Assembly: GCF_030718995.1 (NCBI RefSeq)
Contig: NZ_CP132204.1
Coordinates: 4,216,001-4,280,000 of the forward strand
Direction of reading: 5' to 3'
Length of the DNA: 64,000 nucleotides
Source: Arthrobacter oryzae
GTDB lineage: Bacteria; Actinomycetota; Actinomycetes; Actinomycetales; Micrococcaceae
Of this stretch, positions 11,094-20,785 are shown one piece after another. Numbering within the stretch: position 1 is the first letter of the stretch; each line of letters begins with the position of its first letter. Under the pieces are notes generated by a model, which ran no database searches, was not told the DNA's origin, and worked only from the letters and a program-made list of their open reading frames with translations. Both the position numbers and the translations under genes were made by a program.

Positions 11094-12355
11094 TACTTCT
11101 TGTCCTCAGTCTTGGATTCGGTGGAAGTTTTGGAATCGGCGCCAACCGAAGCGGTGGCTGCCTTCTTCGTGTCCGCCATCAGCTCGATGAAGCGGTCAAA
11201 GAGGTACGCGGCATCGTGCGGACCCGCGGCGGCTTCCGGGTGGTACTGCACCGAGAAGGCGGGGATGTCCAGGCAGGAGAGGCCTTCCACGACGTCGTCG
11301 TTAAGGCTGACGTGGCTGACTTCCACGCGGCCGAACCGCTCCTCGGGAGCCTGGGTGGCGCCGTCGAGGGGGGCGTCCACGGCAAAGCCGTGGTTCTGCG
11401 ACGTGATCTCAACCTTGCCGGTGCGGCGGTCCATGACGGGCTGGTTGATGCCGCGGTGTCCGTAGCGGAGCTTGTACGTCCCGAAGCCGAGGGCGCGGCC
11501 CAGGATCTGGTTGCCGAAGCAGATCCCGAAATAGGGCAGCTTCTCGTCCAGCACCGAGCGGAGCAGCTTGACCTGGTTGTCGGCCGTGGCGGGGTCGCCC
11601 GGGCCGTTGGACATGAAGAACCCGTCCGGGTTGACGGCCTTGACGTCAGCCAGGGTGGCCGTGGCGGGCAGGACGTGCACGCGGACACCGCGCTCAGCGA
11701 AGCGGATGGGTGTCATCCGCTTGATGCCGAGGTCGATGGCGGCGATGCTGAAGCGCGGCTCGCCGTCCCATCCCCAGTCCTTGGGCTCCACAATGTAGGC
11801 CTCGTCAACGCTGACTTCCTCAGCCAGGCGGGCGCCTTCCATGGGGGCGCTGGCCAGCACGGCGTCGATCAGTTCCTTGTCCGTGGCGGTGGCCGCCTCG
11901 CCGGAGAAGATCCCGGCACGCATGGTCTTGTGCTCGCGCAGGTGCCGGGTAATGGCCCTGGTGTCCACGCCCTGGATGCCCACAATGCCCTGTTCCACGA
12001 GCTCGTCGTCGAGGGAACGCTCGGAGCGCCAGTTGGAGGGCCGGCGTGCGGCATCGCGGACAATGTAGCCGGCCACCCAGATGCGGCGGGATTCGGCGTC
12101 GTCGGCGTTGACGCCGGTGTTGCCGATGTGCGGTGCCGTCTGGACTACCAGCTGGCGGGCGTAGGAGGGATCGGTGATGGTCTCCTGGTAGCCGGTCATG
12201 CCGGTGGCGAAGACTGCCTCGCCGAGGGCTGTGCCGGTGGCGCCGTAGCTGGTGCCGCGGAAGATGCGGCCGTCCTCCAGTACCAGCACCGCGGGCACGG
12301 AAGTTCCTTGTTCAGGTGCAGTATCTGCGTTTGCTGTTACTTCGGTTTCTGTCAC
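11093..12355 (-). CDS. carA: Carbamoyl-phosphate synthase small (glutaminase) subunit
   Basis: It hydrolyses glutamine and passes ammonia to CarB. The N-terminal CPSase domain has VLVLEDGRIFRGTSYGATG; the C-terminal class I glutamine amidotransferase has the nucleophile in YFGICFGNQILGRALGFG and the catalytic His in FSVQYHPEAAAGPHDA. I prefer GTG 12355 (420 residues) because GGAAAG lies at a good distance; the open frame continues to ATG 12379 and would add 8 residues. The C-terminal tail of about 25 residues is rich in Lys, Ser and Thr and lies outside the usual fold. The stop overlaps the carB start by one base (TAATG). Confidence 0.95.
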
Positions 12356-12359
12356 GTTG

Positions 12360-12881
12360 TTACTTTCCACTATCGGCATCTGCCTGAGGGGCTGCGGAGA
12401 TCAATTCTTGAAAGGCTTCGAGGACGGCCGGTTTGTCGTCGGCCCGCCGGGTCCGGAACCCGGTATCCAGTTCCCGGCCGCCGAGCGTCCAGCTGACCAC
12501 CAGGAGTCCGTCTTTTTCGACGAACTTTCCGGCCATGCCGCTGTCCTGGCGGACGCCGGTGACCCTGTTCGCCGGGATGAACAACGGCCCGGCTCCGGAA
12601 CGCTCGAACAGCACGCCTTCCGGGTGGACGGTGAGTTCGGCGTCGGTGCGGATCCCCAGTCCGTGGACGGCGATGCGGTCCAGCCAGTCGCCGGACGTGG
12701 TGGTGGCGACGTACTGGCCGTCGGCGGCGGCCAGCGGGAGGCTCAGTTCCTGCGGAACCGCGGGCAGCTGTTCGACGTCGGACTGGCGCCGCAGGCGGTT
12801 GCGCCAGCCCAGCCCGATCATGAGCAGTACGACGGCGATCAGCGGCAGCGTGATGACCAGCGTCAGGATTTTGTTGTCCAT
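12360..12881 (-). CDS. PH-like membrane-anchored protein of the pyr operon
   Basis: This 173-residue protein starts with one membrane helix (about residues 5-24, ILTLVITLPLIAVVLLMIGL), followed by Arg-rich RNRLRRQ, so the rest probably faces the cytoplasm. The remainder is a beta-rich domain resembling bacterial PH-like domains (DRIAVHGLGIRTDAELTVHPEGVLFERSG, then FIPANRVTGVRQDSGMAGKFV). It sits between pyrC and carA, the position of the uncharacterised Rv1382 gene in the mycobacterial pyr operon. Its start overlaps the pyrC stop by one base (TGATG), and its end abuts carA. Function is unknown; conservation of position suggests a link with pyrimidine synthesis at the membrane, which is inference. 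Confidence 0.85.
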   Translation of the reverse strand: MDNKILTLVITLPLIAVVLLMIGLGWRNRLRRQSDVEQLPAVPQELSLPLAAADGQYVATTTSGDWLDRIAVHGLGIRTDAELTVHPEGVLFERSGAGPLFIPANRVTGVRQDSGMAGKFVEKDGLLVVSWTLGGRELDTGFRTRRADDKPAVLEAFQELISAAPQADADSGK

Positions 12882-14271
12882 CAGGACCCGCTGGCCGGCG
12901 TTGCGGCCGGGGCTGTTTCCTGGCCTGACCCGTGCCTGTACGGGGTGTTGAGCTTGCCGTCCAGGACGGTGGGGTGGCCCTTGAAGAAGGTCGCCACAAC
13001 CTTGCCCGGGAGTTCCCTTCCGGCGAACGGAGAGTTACGGCCCATGGTCGCCATCTTGGAAGGGTCCACCGTCCAGCGCGCAGCCGGGTCCACCAGTGTG
13101 ACATTCGCGGCTTCGCCGGCCTCGAGCGGCCGTCCCTGGTCCGCCACCCGTCCGATCACGGCGGGCACGGTGGACGTGACGCGGGCGAAGTCCGCCCAGC
13201 CCATGAGGCCGGTTTCGATCATGGTCTCCTGAACCACGGAGAGCGCTGTTTCAAGGCCGGTCATGCCCATGGCCGCCTGCGCCCATTCGCATTCCTTGTG
13301 TTCGCTCGGGTGCGGAGCGTGGTCGGTGCCGATGACGTCAATGGTGCCGTCCGCCAGCGCGGCGCGCAGTGCCTGGACATCGGAGTCCGTGCGCAGCGGC
13401 GGGTTGACCTTGTAGACGGGATCGTAGCTGCGGACCAGTTCGTCGGTCAGGATCAGGTGGTGGGGCGTCACTTCAGCGGTGACGTTGATCCCCCGCGCCT
13501 TGGCCCACCGGATGATCTCCACCGAACCTGCCGTGGAAACGTGGCAGACGTGCAGCCTGGACCCGACATGCTGGGCCAGCAGGACGTCGCGGGCAATGAT
13601 GCTTTCCTCGGCCACCGCAGGCCAGCCGGCCAGGCCTAGGACAGCAGAGACGTCGCCCTCGTTCATCTGGGCGCCGGCGGTGAGCCGGGGCTCCTGCGCG
13701 TGCTGTGCCACCACGCCGTCGAACGCCTTGACGTATTCGAGCGCACGGCGCATGAGAACGGGATCGTGGACGCAGATGCCGTCGTCGGAGAAGACGCGTA
13801 CCTGGGCGCGGGAGTCGGCCATGGCGCCAAGTTCAGCGAGCTGCTCGCCTGCGAGGCCGACGGTGACGGCACCCACGGGGCGGACATCCACCCAGCCGGC
13901 GGCACGTCCGAGGGTGTGGACTTGTTCCACCACTCCTGCGGTGTCTGCCACGGGGTTGCTGTTGGCCATGGCGTGCACCGCCGTGTACCCGCCGAGGGCT
14001 GCGGCGCGGGTACCGGTTTCCACGGTTTCGGCGTCTTCGCGGCCGGGTTCGCGGAGGTGGGTGTGGATGTCCACCATGCCGGGCAGCGCCACCAGGCCGG
14101 CGGCCTCGATGACGGTGGCACCGTCAGCTGCGTCTGTCCCGGCGAGGTCGGTGCCGCGTGCGGCGATGATGCCGTCGCGGATCAGGAGGTCTTCGGCTGC
14201 GCCGCCGAGGATCGCTGCGCCGCGGATGAGGTATGCCCCGGTGGTGGCTGCATCCTGGTGATCGTGTGCCA

Positions 14272-14272
<1 letters not shown>
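12881..14272 (-). CDS. pyrC: Dihydroorotase
   Basis: It closes carbamoyl-aspartate to dihydroorotate. The 463-residue protein is a type I amidohydrolase with the zinc-binding HTH of GMVDIHTHLREPG near residue 60, HVCHVST in the core, and GTDHAPHP near residue 310 with the catalytic Asp. The start ATG 14272 overlaps the pyrB stop in TGATG; the reading frame is open much further upstream, but that part only shadows pyrB. The 3' end overlaps the next gene by one base. The whole pyrR-pyrB-pyrC segment is therefore tightly coupled. Confidence 0.97.
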
Positions 14273-15296
<1,024 letters not shown>

Positions 15297-15300
<4 letters not shown>

Positions 15301-15881
15301 GCGCCTGCCTCGATGACCACTTCGTTGACCGGTGTGCCGTCAATGGAGTCGGTCTCTTCGAGCCGGACCCGGACCTTTTCGGAGGAGGAGGTGGGGAGGT
15401 TCTTGCCGACGTGGTCTGCGCGGATGGGCAGTTCGCGGTGGCCGCGGTCAATCATGACTGCCAGCCGGACAATGCGCGGACGGCCAAGGTCAACGATGGC
15501 GTCCAGTGCGGCGCGGATGGTCCTGCCGGAGTACAGCACGTCATCAATCAGGACCACGACCTTGTTGTCGATGCCGGTGCGGGGCAGCTGCGTGGGATAA
15601 GGCGGCCGCGTGGGCTGGTGGGACAGGTCGTCCCGGAACATGGTGACGTCCAGCTGGCCCACGATGGCGGACGCGTCCACGGCCGGATCGGCGGCGGCGA
15701 TTTTCCTGGCAAGGCGGACGGCCAGCGGATAGCCGCGGCGGGGTATACCCAGCAGCACCAGATCCTGGGAACCCTTGTTGGCCTCGAGGATCTCATGGGC
15801 GATACGAGTGAGTGCACGGTCAATGTCCGCAGAGTTGAGCACAACCCTGGCCGGAACCGGTGCTTCTGTGACTGATGTCAA
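15297..15881 (-). CDS. pyrR: PyrR: pyr mRNA-binding attenuation regulator / uracil phosphoribosyltransferase
   Basis: PyrR binds pyr operon mRNA when UMP is high and represses expression; it also has weak uracil phosphoribosyltransferase activity. The PRPP-binding signature VVLIDDVLYSGRTIRAALDA is present near residue 110, with the TMFRDDL segment before it. I chose TTG 15881 (194 residues) because GGGGAG lies 7 bases upstream (15889-15897 with the preceding As); the open frame to 15908 would place the start inside the leader hairpin. It is the first gene of the pyr operon, and its leader carries a PyrR-binding motif. Confidence 0.94.
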
Positions 15882-15899
15882 CGCTCGTCTCCCCTTTCC

Positions 15900-15915
15900 C
15901 CGCCTCACGGGACGG
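15900..15915 (-). promoter_or_regulatory. PyrR-binding hairpin in the pyrR leader
   Basis: On the minus strand UCCCGUGAGGC (15902-15912) matches the conserved core UCCNGNGAGGY of PyrR-binding loops. It folds as CCG-U-CC, loop CGUGA, GG-CGG (15900-15915), a stem with one bulged U. The Shine-Dalgarno GGGGAG begins only a few bases downstream. Binding of PyrR with UMP would therefore block ribosome access, as described for mycobacterial pyr operons. No separate antiterminator/terminator pair of the Bacillus kind is evident. Confidence 0.7.
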
Positions 15916-16102
15916 AATTAAAAAAGGAACATTTGCTCTTCAAAATTACCACACCCAGCTCCCCTGCCCGCGTGCCCGACTGACGCCGTGGGGGCGTTTA
16001 ACATCACACCCGCGGGCTGGTGAGCCATGCCCCGGGGACGGCCCAAACGCCGTCCGCCCATTGCCTTGGAAGGGCCAGCTACGGGCACGTAGGCTCAGTC
16101 CC

Positions 16103-17368
16103 ATGACATCGAACGCGCCCTGGCCGCAGCACGATCCCGCGGGCGGCCACCGAAACGGGCAACAGCCCGCATGGCCCCGGCAGACCAACCCCACCTGGAT
16201 GGGCCACGTCCGGCCGGATCAGTACCGTGCGGCGCCTGCCAACACGTACGCTCCCGCCGTGAACCCCGTAATGCCGCCGGCTGCCGCCCTCAACCGCTCG
16301 GGGGCGGGCGTGGTAGCCCTCGTAGCCGGCGGCGGCCTCCTGGCCTTCGCCAGCCTCTTCCTGGTTCTCCCCTACCTTGTGGGCAACACCGGCATCACCG
16401 GTTTCGTGATCGGCTTCATCGCGTCACTGCTTCCCTTAGCCGCCGTCCTCCTGGCCGTCTACGTCATTGACCGCTGGGAACCCGAGCCCAAGCGGCTGCT
16501 GCTGTTCGCATTCCTCTGGGGTGCCATGGTGTCCATTTCCGTCACGATGCTCATCCAGCCGTTCTTCGCGCTGGCGGCGGCTCCCCCGGCCGGCATGGAC
16601 TACAGGACCTTTGCCGTCACCGTCCAGGCGCCGGTGGTGGAGGAATTCGCCAAGTCGCTTGGCCTGCTGCTGCTCCTGCTGCTGGCGCGGAAGCACTTCG
16701 ACGGGCCGGTGGACGGCGTGGTGTTTGCCTTCACGATTGCCGGCGGATTCGCCTTCACCGAGAACATCCTCTACTTCGGCCGGGCCATTGCCGAATCGGC
16801 TACGCCCGGCGCCGACCTCGCGGTGGTCTTCTTCCTCCGGGGCGTCATGTCCCCGTTCGCCCACGCCATCTTCACCGGCACCACCGGACTCATCCTGGGC
16901 TTCGCGGCGCGGCGCTGGCACACAGGAATGGTGGTGGTGGCATTTGGCGTCGGCCTGGTTCCGGCGATGATCCTGCACAGCATGTGGAACAGCATGGGCC
17001 AGAACTTCCTGCTGCAGTACATCGTCGTGCAGGTCCCCATCTTCGTGCTGGCCGTCGTCGTTATTGTCCTGCTGCGCGTGGCGGAGAACCGGTTGACGCG
17101 GCAGCGCCTGCTGGAATACGCGGCGGCAGGCTGGTTCACGCCGCCGGAAGTGGACATGCTGGCCACGGCAGGCGGGCGCCGTTCCGCGGTCAGGTGGGCG
17201 AAGCAGTTTGGCCGGGGGCCCCAGATGAAGGCTTTCCTGCACGCGGCCACGCAGCTTGCCTTCACCCGGCAACGCATCCTCAGCGGCCGGGATGTTCCCG
17301 CCCACCAGCTCGACGAACACCGCCAGCTTGCGGAAATCGTGGCCTGCAGGGACGCGGTCCTCCGCTGA
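16103..17368 (+). CDS. PrsW family intramembrane glutamic protease
   Basis: The 421-residue membrane protein has a Pro/Gln-rich cytoplasmic N terminus (about 75 residues) and about eight membrane helices. The family signatures are in order: PVVEEFAKSLGLLLLL (the EExxK-type catalytic Glu pair), GFAFTENILYF, FAHAIFTG and ILHSMWN. PrsW in Bacillus clips the anti-sigma factor RsiW; the substrate here is unknown and no anti-sigma gene is adjacent. The C-terminal 90 residues after the last helix are soluble. ATG 16103 lacks a clear Shine-Dalgarno. TTGGAA and TAGGCT with 18-bp spacing lie so close upstream that the mRNA could be leaderless. Confidence 0.88.
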   Translation: MTSNAPWPQHDPAGGHRNGQQPAWPRQTNPTWMGHVRPDQYRAAPANTYAPAVNPVMPPAAALNRSGAGVVALVAGGGLLAFASLFLVLPYLVGNTGITGFVIGFIASLLPLAAVLLAVYVIDRWEPEPKRLLLFAFLWGAMVSISVTMLIQPFFALAAAPPAGMDYRTFAVTVQAPVVEEFAKSLGLLLLLLLARKHFDGPVDGVVFAFTIAGGFAFTENILYFGRAIAESATPGADLAVVFFLRGVMSPFAHAIFTGTTGLILGFAARRWHTGMVVVAFGVGLVPAMILHSMWNSMGQNFLLQYIVVQVPIFVLAVVVIVLLRVAENRLTRQRLLEYAAAGWFTPPEVDMLATAGGRRSAVRWAKQFGRGPQMKAFLHAATQLAFTRQRILSGRDVPAHQLDEHRQLAEIVACRDAVLR

Positions 17369-17381
17369 GCGGGCCAACAAA

Positions 17382-17421
17382 AAGAGCCGGTGTCCGCCAC
17401 TATGGGCGGGCACCGGCTCTT
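17382..17421. terminator. Bidirectional terminator between prsW and nusB
   Basis: A 17-bp stem pairs 17382-17398 with 17405-17421 (one T:G wobble) around a 6-base loop ACTATG. A-rich sequence precedes it and T-rich sequence follows it, so it can end transcripts from both convergent genes. Confidence 0.85.
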
Positions 17422-17448
17422 CTTCTGTACTGCTAAGCCATGAAGGGC

Positions 17449-17859
17449 CTAAGCCAGCAGCGAAGGCTTCAGCTGCTGGAGCCTTCCCAGCAGGCCGTTG
17501 ATGAACGACGGCGATTCGTCCGTGGACAGCGTCTTAGCCAGGGCTACGGCCTCGCTGACGGCCACGCCGTCCGGAACGTCGTCGTTGTAAAGCAGTTCCC
17601 AAGTGCCGATCCGCAGGATGATGCGGTCCACCGAAGGCATGCGCTCCAGTGTCCAGCCCTGGGAGTAGGTCTCCAGGAATTCATCGATAGCAGCCTGGTG
17701 GGATACCACGCCTTCGACAATCTCGAGCGTGTAGGGGTTGACGATCTGATCGGTCTTTTCACGGCGGGACCGCAGCACATCAAAAGCCGAGAGGGAGCGC
17801 TGCTCAGCCTCGAAGAGAACATCCAGGGCCCGGTTACGGGCCTTACCGCGGGCGCTCAC
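17449..17859 (-). CDS. nusB: Transcription antitermination factor NusB
   Basis: NusB joins NusE (S10) on boxA RNA to allow processive rRNA transcription. The 136 residues fit the all-helical family: SARGKARNRALDVLFEAEQR at the start, then MPSVDRIILRIGTWELLYNDDVP and VAVSEAVALAKTLSTDESPSFINGLL. The GTG start overlaps the efp stop by one base (TAGTG). The gene is the last of the long minus-strand run from aroE. Confidence 0.97.
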   Translation of the reverse strand: MSARGKARNRALDVLFEAEQRSLSAFDVLRSRREKTDQIVNPYTLEIVEGVVSHQAAIDEFLETYSQGWTLERMPSVDRIILRIGTWELLYNDDVPDGVAVSEAVALAKTLSTDESPSFINGLLGRLQQLKPSLLA

Positions 17860-18422
17860 TAGTCGTTGACCCGGCCGAGGTAGCTGCCGTCGCGGGTGTC
17901 GACCTTAACCTTGGTGTTGTTCTCAACGAACAGCGGCACCTGGATCTCGTAGCCGGTTTCCAGCGTTGCCGGCTTGGTGCCTGCCGAGGAGCGGTCGCCC
18001 TGCAGGCCCGGCTCGGTGTAGGTGATTTCGAGCACGACGCTCGGCGGCAGTTCAATGTACAGCGGGGTGCCTTCGTGGATGGCGATGTTGACCATCTGGT
18101 TTTCCAGCATGAAGTTGGTGGCGTCGCCTACCGTGGCACCGGAAACGGTGATCTGGTCGAAGTCCTGCGTGTCCATGAACACGAAGTCCGCGCCGTCCTG
18201 GTACAGGTACTGGTAGTCGCGGCGGTCAACAGTGGCGGTCTCGATCTTGAGGCCGGCGTTGAACGTCTTGTCGACCACCTTGCCGGACATAACGTTGCGC
18301 ATCTTGGTGCGGACAAAAGCGCCGCCCTTGCCCGGCTTGACGTGCTGGAACTCGATAATGTTCCAGAGCTGGCCCTCAAGCTTCAGCACGGTTCCGTTCT
18401 TGATGTCGTTTGTGGTTGCCAC
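17859..18422 (-). CDS. efp: Elongation factor P
   Basis: EF-P rescues ribosomes stalled on polyproline stretches. The 187 residues show three OB/KOW-like domains. The domain I loop that reaches the tRNA acceptor end is HVKPGKGGAFVRTK, with Lys at the tip; the signature KVDTRDGSYLGRV ends the protein. I chose GTG 18422 (VATTNDIKNGTVLKLEG) with AGAGG upstream; the longer frame adds a Gln/Ser tail without support. No lysine-modifying epmA or epmB gene is in the window. It is co-translated with nusB. Confidence 0.97.
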   Translation of the reverse strand: MATTNDIKNGTVLKLEGQLWNIIEFQHVKPGKGGAFVRTKMRNVMSGKVVDKTFNAGLKIETATVDRRDYQYLYQDGADFVFMDTQDFDQITVSGATVGDATNFMLENQMVNIAIHEGTPLYIELPPSVVLEITYTEPGLQGDRSSAGTKPATLETGYEIQVPLFVENNTKVKVDTRDGSYLGRVND

Positions 18423-18526
18423 TGGTATCCTCTGGTTTGTCTCTGACTGCTTTAGCTGCCAGCCGGTTATGTCACGCAGGCGCGCCAAAAGGCGGCCAGC
18501 GAGTATTTGTCAAAAATCCAAGAACC

Positions 18527-18532
18527 ATTCTA
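18527..18532 (-). promoter_or_regulatory. Candidate -10 element for efp-nusB
   Basis: TAGAAT on the minus strand (18527-18532) is a strong -10 hexamer in the 142-base gap between the TPR gene and efp. No good -35 is seen at the expected spacing. It would give efp-nusB its own transcript with a leader of about 100 bases. Confidence 0.45.
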
Positions 18533-18564
18533 CCGGTAATGCCGGCGGACTCCTGCGTCGGCCG

Positions 18565-19101
18565 CTACGAGGCCATTTCCAGGACGTTCCGGGCCCGTTG
18601 CAGCGCGACGGTGGATGAGTAGATCAGCGCGGCGTCCGCGGCCCCGGCTACACGCAGGTCCAGGGCTTTGGCGAACTCCTCGACGGCGGCCGCGGTGTTG
18701 CCGCCGGCGTAGAGGGCGCGCCCGAGGTGCTGGTGCGCGAGGGCCTCCAGCCCGGTTCCTTGAACCTCGGCCAGGAGCTGGCGGTAAAGGTCCACGGCCC
18801 GGTCATAGCGCTTGGACACCCGAAGGACTTCAGCTTCAAAGGCGCGCAGCCGGAAGGACTCGGGATCTTTGTAGCGGGCTTCGGCCAGGAGCTCCGCGGC
18901 ATCGCCGGCATGGCCTTCGGCCAGGAGGACCATGATGCGGTCTGCCGGATCGGAGGATGCCTGGAGCGCAGAGTTGCAGGCTTCTTCGTTGACGATTCCC
19001 GGCATCAGGGTGTCCGGGTTGATCTTGATGCCCGGGAACCCCGCATCCGGCCACTCGCTCGTTCCGCCCATGGCGTCCAACATCACGTCGCTCATCATCA
19101 A
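18565..19101 (-). CDS. TPR-repeat protein of unknown function
   Basis: The 178-residue cytoplasmic protein has tetratricopeptide-like helical pairs from about residue 50: RIMVLLAEGHAGDAAELLAEARYKDPES, then RLRAFEAEVLRVSKRYDRAVDLYRQLL, then ALAHQHLGRALYAGGNTAAAVEEFAKALDLR. Such repeats mediate protein contacts. The start is one of three consecutive ATGs at 19101, 19098 or 19095; the first overlaps the aroB stop by 4 bases. Conserved linkage to aroB suggests co-expression only. No partner can be named. Confidence 0.8.
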   Translation of the reverse strand: MMMSDVMLDAMGGTSEWPDAGFPGIKINPDTLMPGIVNEEACNSALQASSDPADRIMVLLAEGHAGDAAELLAEARYKDPESFRLRAFEAEVLRVSKRYDRAVDLYRQLLAEVQGTGLEALAHQHLGRALYAGGNTAAAVEEFAKALDLRVAGAADAALIYSSTVALQRARNVLEMAS

Positions 19102-20189
19102 GAGGCAATCTCCTGGTACGCGGCGAACAGCAGGGACGTGTCCGGGACATCGAGGATTCCCGGGCGGGCAACGCCGTCGAGCACTACAAAACGCAACAGG
19201 TCCCCCCGCGACTTCTTGTCGCGCCGCATGCCGTCCAGGAGTCCCTGCCAGCGGTCCCGGCGGTACGTGATGGGCAGTCCCAGCGTTTCCAGGATCGCGC
19301 GGTGGCGGTCGGCGTCGGCATCGCTGAGGCGCCCCACGCTGCGGGCGAGTTCGGCAGCGAACATCATTCCCACGGACACGGCAGCGCCGTGCCGCCAGGA
19401 ATACCGTTCCACCAGCTCGATCGCGTGGCCCAGGGTATGGCCGTAATTGAGGAATTCCCGCCGGCCTGTTTCCTTGAGGTCCTCAGACACGACGTCGGCC
19501 TTGACGGCAATGGCCCGTTCGATGAGCTCGCGCAGGACCGCTGACTGCGGATCGGTGACGGCCGTCGGGTCCTTTTCGATAAGGTCCAGGATGGCGGGGT
19601 CTGCGATGAACCCGCATTTGACGACTTCGGCCATCCCGGAAATCAGCTCGTTCTTCGGCAGGGTGTTGAGCGTATCAAGGTCCGTGAGGACGGCGGCGGG
19701 CGGGTGGAACGCGCCCACCAGGTTCTTGCCTTCGGCTGTGTTGATGCCGGTTTTGCCGCCCACTGCTGCGTCCACCATGCCGAGCAGGCTGGTGGGCATG
19801 TGGATGACCTTGACTCCCCGGAGCCAGGTTGCGGCCACGAACCCCGCGAGGTCGGTGACGGCGCCGCCGCCGACCGCCACCACGGCGTCGGACCGGGTGA
19901 AGTCGTTTTGTCCCAGGACCTGCCAGCAGAAAGCGGCGACCTGGATGTGCTTGCCTTCTTCGGCGTCGGGGATCTCGGCGGTGAGGGCGGTGAATCCGGC
20001 CGAAGCCAGTTCGTCGCGGACAGTGTCGCCGGTGAGCCGGAGGGCCCGCGGGTGGATGACCAGGACGCGTTTGACGCGCTCCCCCAGCAGTTCCGGAAGG
20101 CGTTCGAGCAGGCCGCGGCCCACAACGACGTCGTAGTTGTCAGCGGCAGTCTTGCCGGTGACTTTGATGACGGTTGATTCGCTACTCAC
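19098..20189 (-). CDS. aroB: 3-dehydroquinate synthase
   Basis: It converts DAHP to 3-dehydroquinate using NAD and zinc, the second step of the shikimate pathway. The 363 residues contain the NAD loop DAVVAVGGGAVTDLAGFVAATW, PTSLLGMVDAAVGGKTGIN, the zinc ligand region EVVKCGFIADPAIL, and GHTLGHAIE with a zinc-binding His. The GTG start overlaps the aroK stop by 4 bases. It belongs to the aroE-aroC-aroK-aroB run. Confidence 0.98.
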   Translation of the reverse strand: MSSESTVIKVTGKTAADNYDVVVGRGLLERLPELLGERVKRVLVIHPRALRLTGDTVRDELASAGFTALTAEIPDAEEGKHIQVAAFCWQVLGQNDFTRSDAVVAVGGGAVTDLAGFVAATWLRGVKVIHMPTSLLGMVDAAVGGKTGINTAEGKNLVGAFHPPAAVLTDLDTLNTLPKNELISGMAEVVKCGFIADPAILDLIEKDPTAVTDPQSAVLRELIERAIAVKADVVSEDLKETGRREFLNYGHTLGHAIELVERYSWRHGAAVSVGMMFAAELARSVGRLSDADADRHRAILETLGLPITYRRDRWQGLLDGMRRDKKSRGDLLRFVVLDGVARPGILDVPDTSLLFAAYQEIAS

Positions 20190-20785
20190 TTTTCAACTTC
20201 CTTTGTTGCGGCCACTGGCTCCGCCGCTGCGGTCTGCGCCGCCGCGTACCCGCGCAGCGCCTCTTCCAGCCGATGCCCCAGATCCGCCACGGACCCCTTG
20301 CGGACATCGAAAACGAGATCGGCAAGCCGTTCGTACACGGGCTGCCGGGTGGCGAACAGAGCCCGCCAACGGCCCATGGCATCGCCGGCCAGGAGCGGGC
20401 GGCCCGAATTCCGGGCAATGCGCTCCGAAACGGTGTCGGCGTCGCACTCAAGGTAGACAACGGTGCACCTGCCCAGCAGTTGCTGCGTCCCGGAGTCAAG
20501 GACCGCTCCCCCGCCGAGGGAAATGACGGTGGCGGTGTTCTCCGCCTCTTCGATGACCCGGGCAACGGTCCGGGCCTCAATCTCACGGAACGCACGCTCA
20601 CCGCGGGCTGCAAAGATGTCCGGGATCGTGCCGTGGTTTTCCACGATCACGACATCGGTATCGACAAACGCCGCCCCGAGCTGCTGTGCCAGCTGGTGGC
20701 CGATTGCCGACTTGCCGACAGCCATGGGTCCGATAAGGGCGATGGGCCGCGTTGGCACGGCGCCGTTCCTGCTGCTGACGGGCAC
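20186..20785 (-). CDS. aroK: Shikimate kinase
   Basis: It phosphorylates shikimate at O3. The 199 residues have Walker A GPMAVGKSAIGHQLAQQLG at about 19-37, the shikimate-binding DTDVVIVENHG with its first Asp, FREIEARTV, and the GGGAVLDSG loop. The lid is SGRPLLAG. About 25 C-terminal residues after the fold are Ala/Glu rich. The start GTG overlaps the aroC stop by one base (TAGTG). Confidence 0.96.
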   Translation of the reverse strand: MPVSSRNGAVPTRPIALIGPMAVGKSAIGHQLAQQLGAAFVDTDVVIVENHGTIPDIFAARGERAFREIEARTVARVIEEAENTATVISLGGGAVLDSGTQQLLGRCTVVYLECDADTVSERIARNSGRPLLAGDAMGRWRALFATRQPVYERLADLVFDVRKGSVADLGHRLEEALRGYAAAQTAAAEPVAATKEVEK

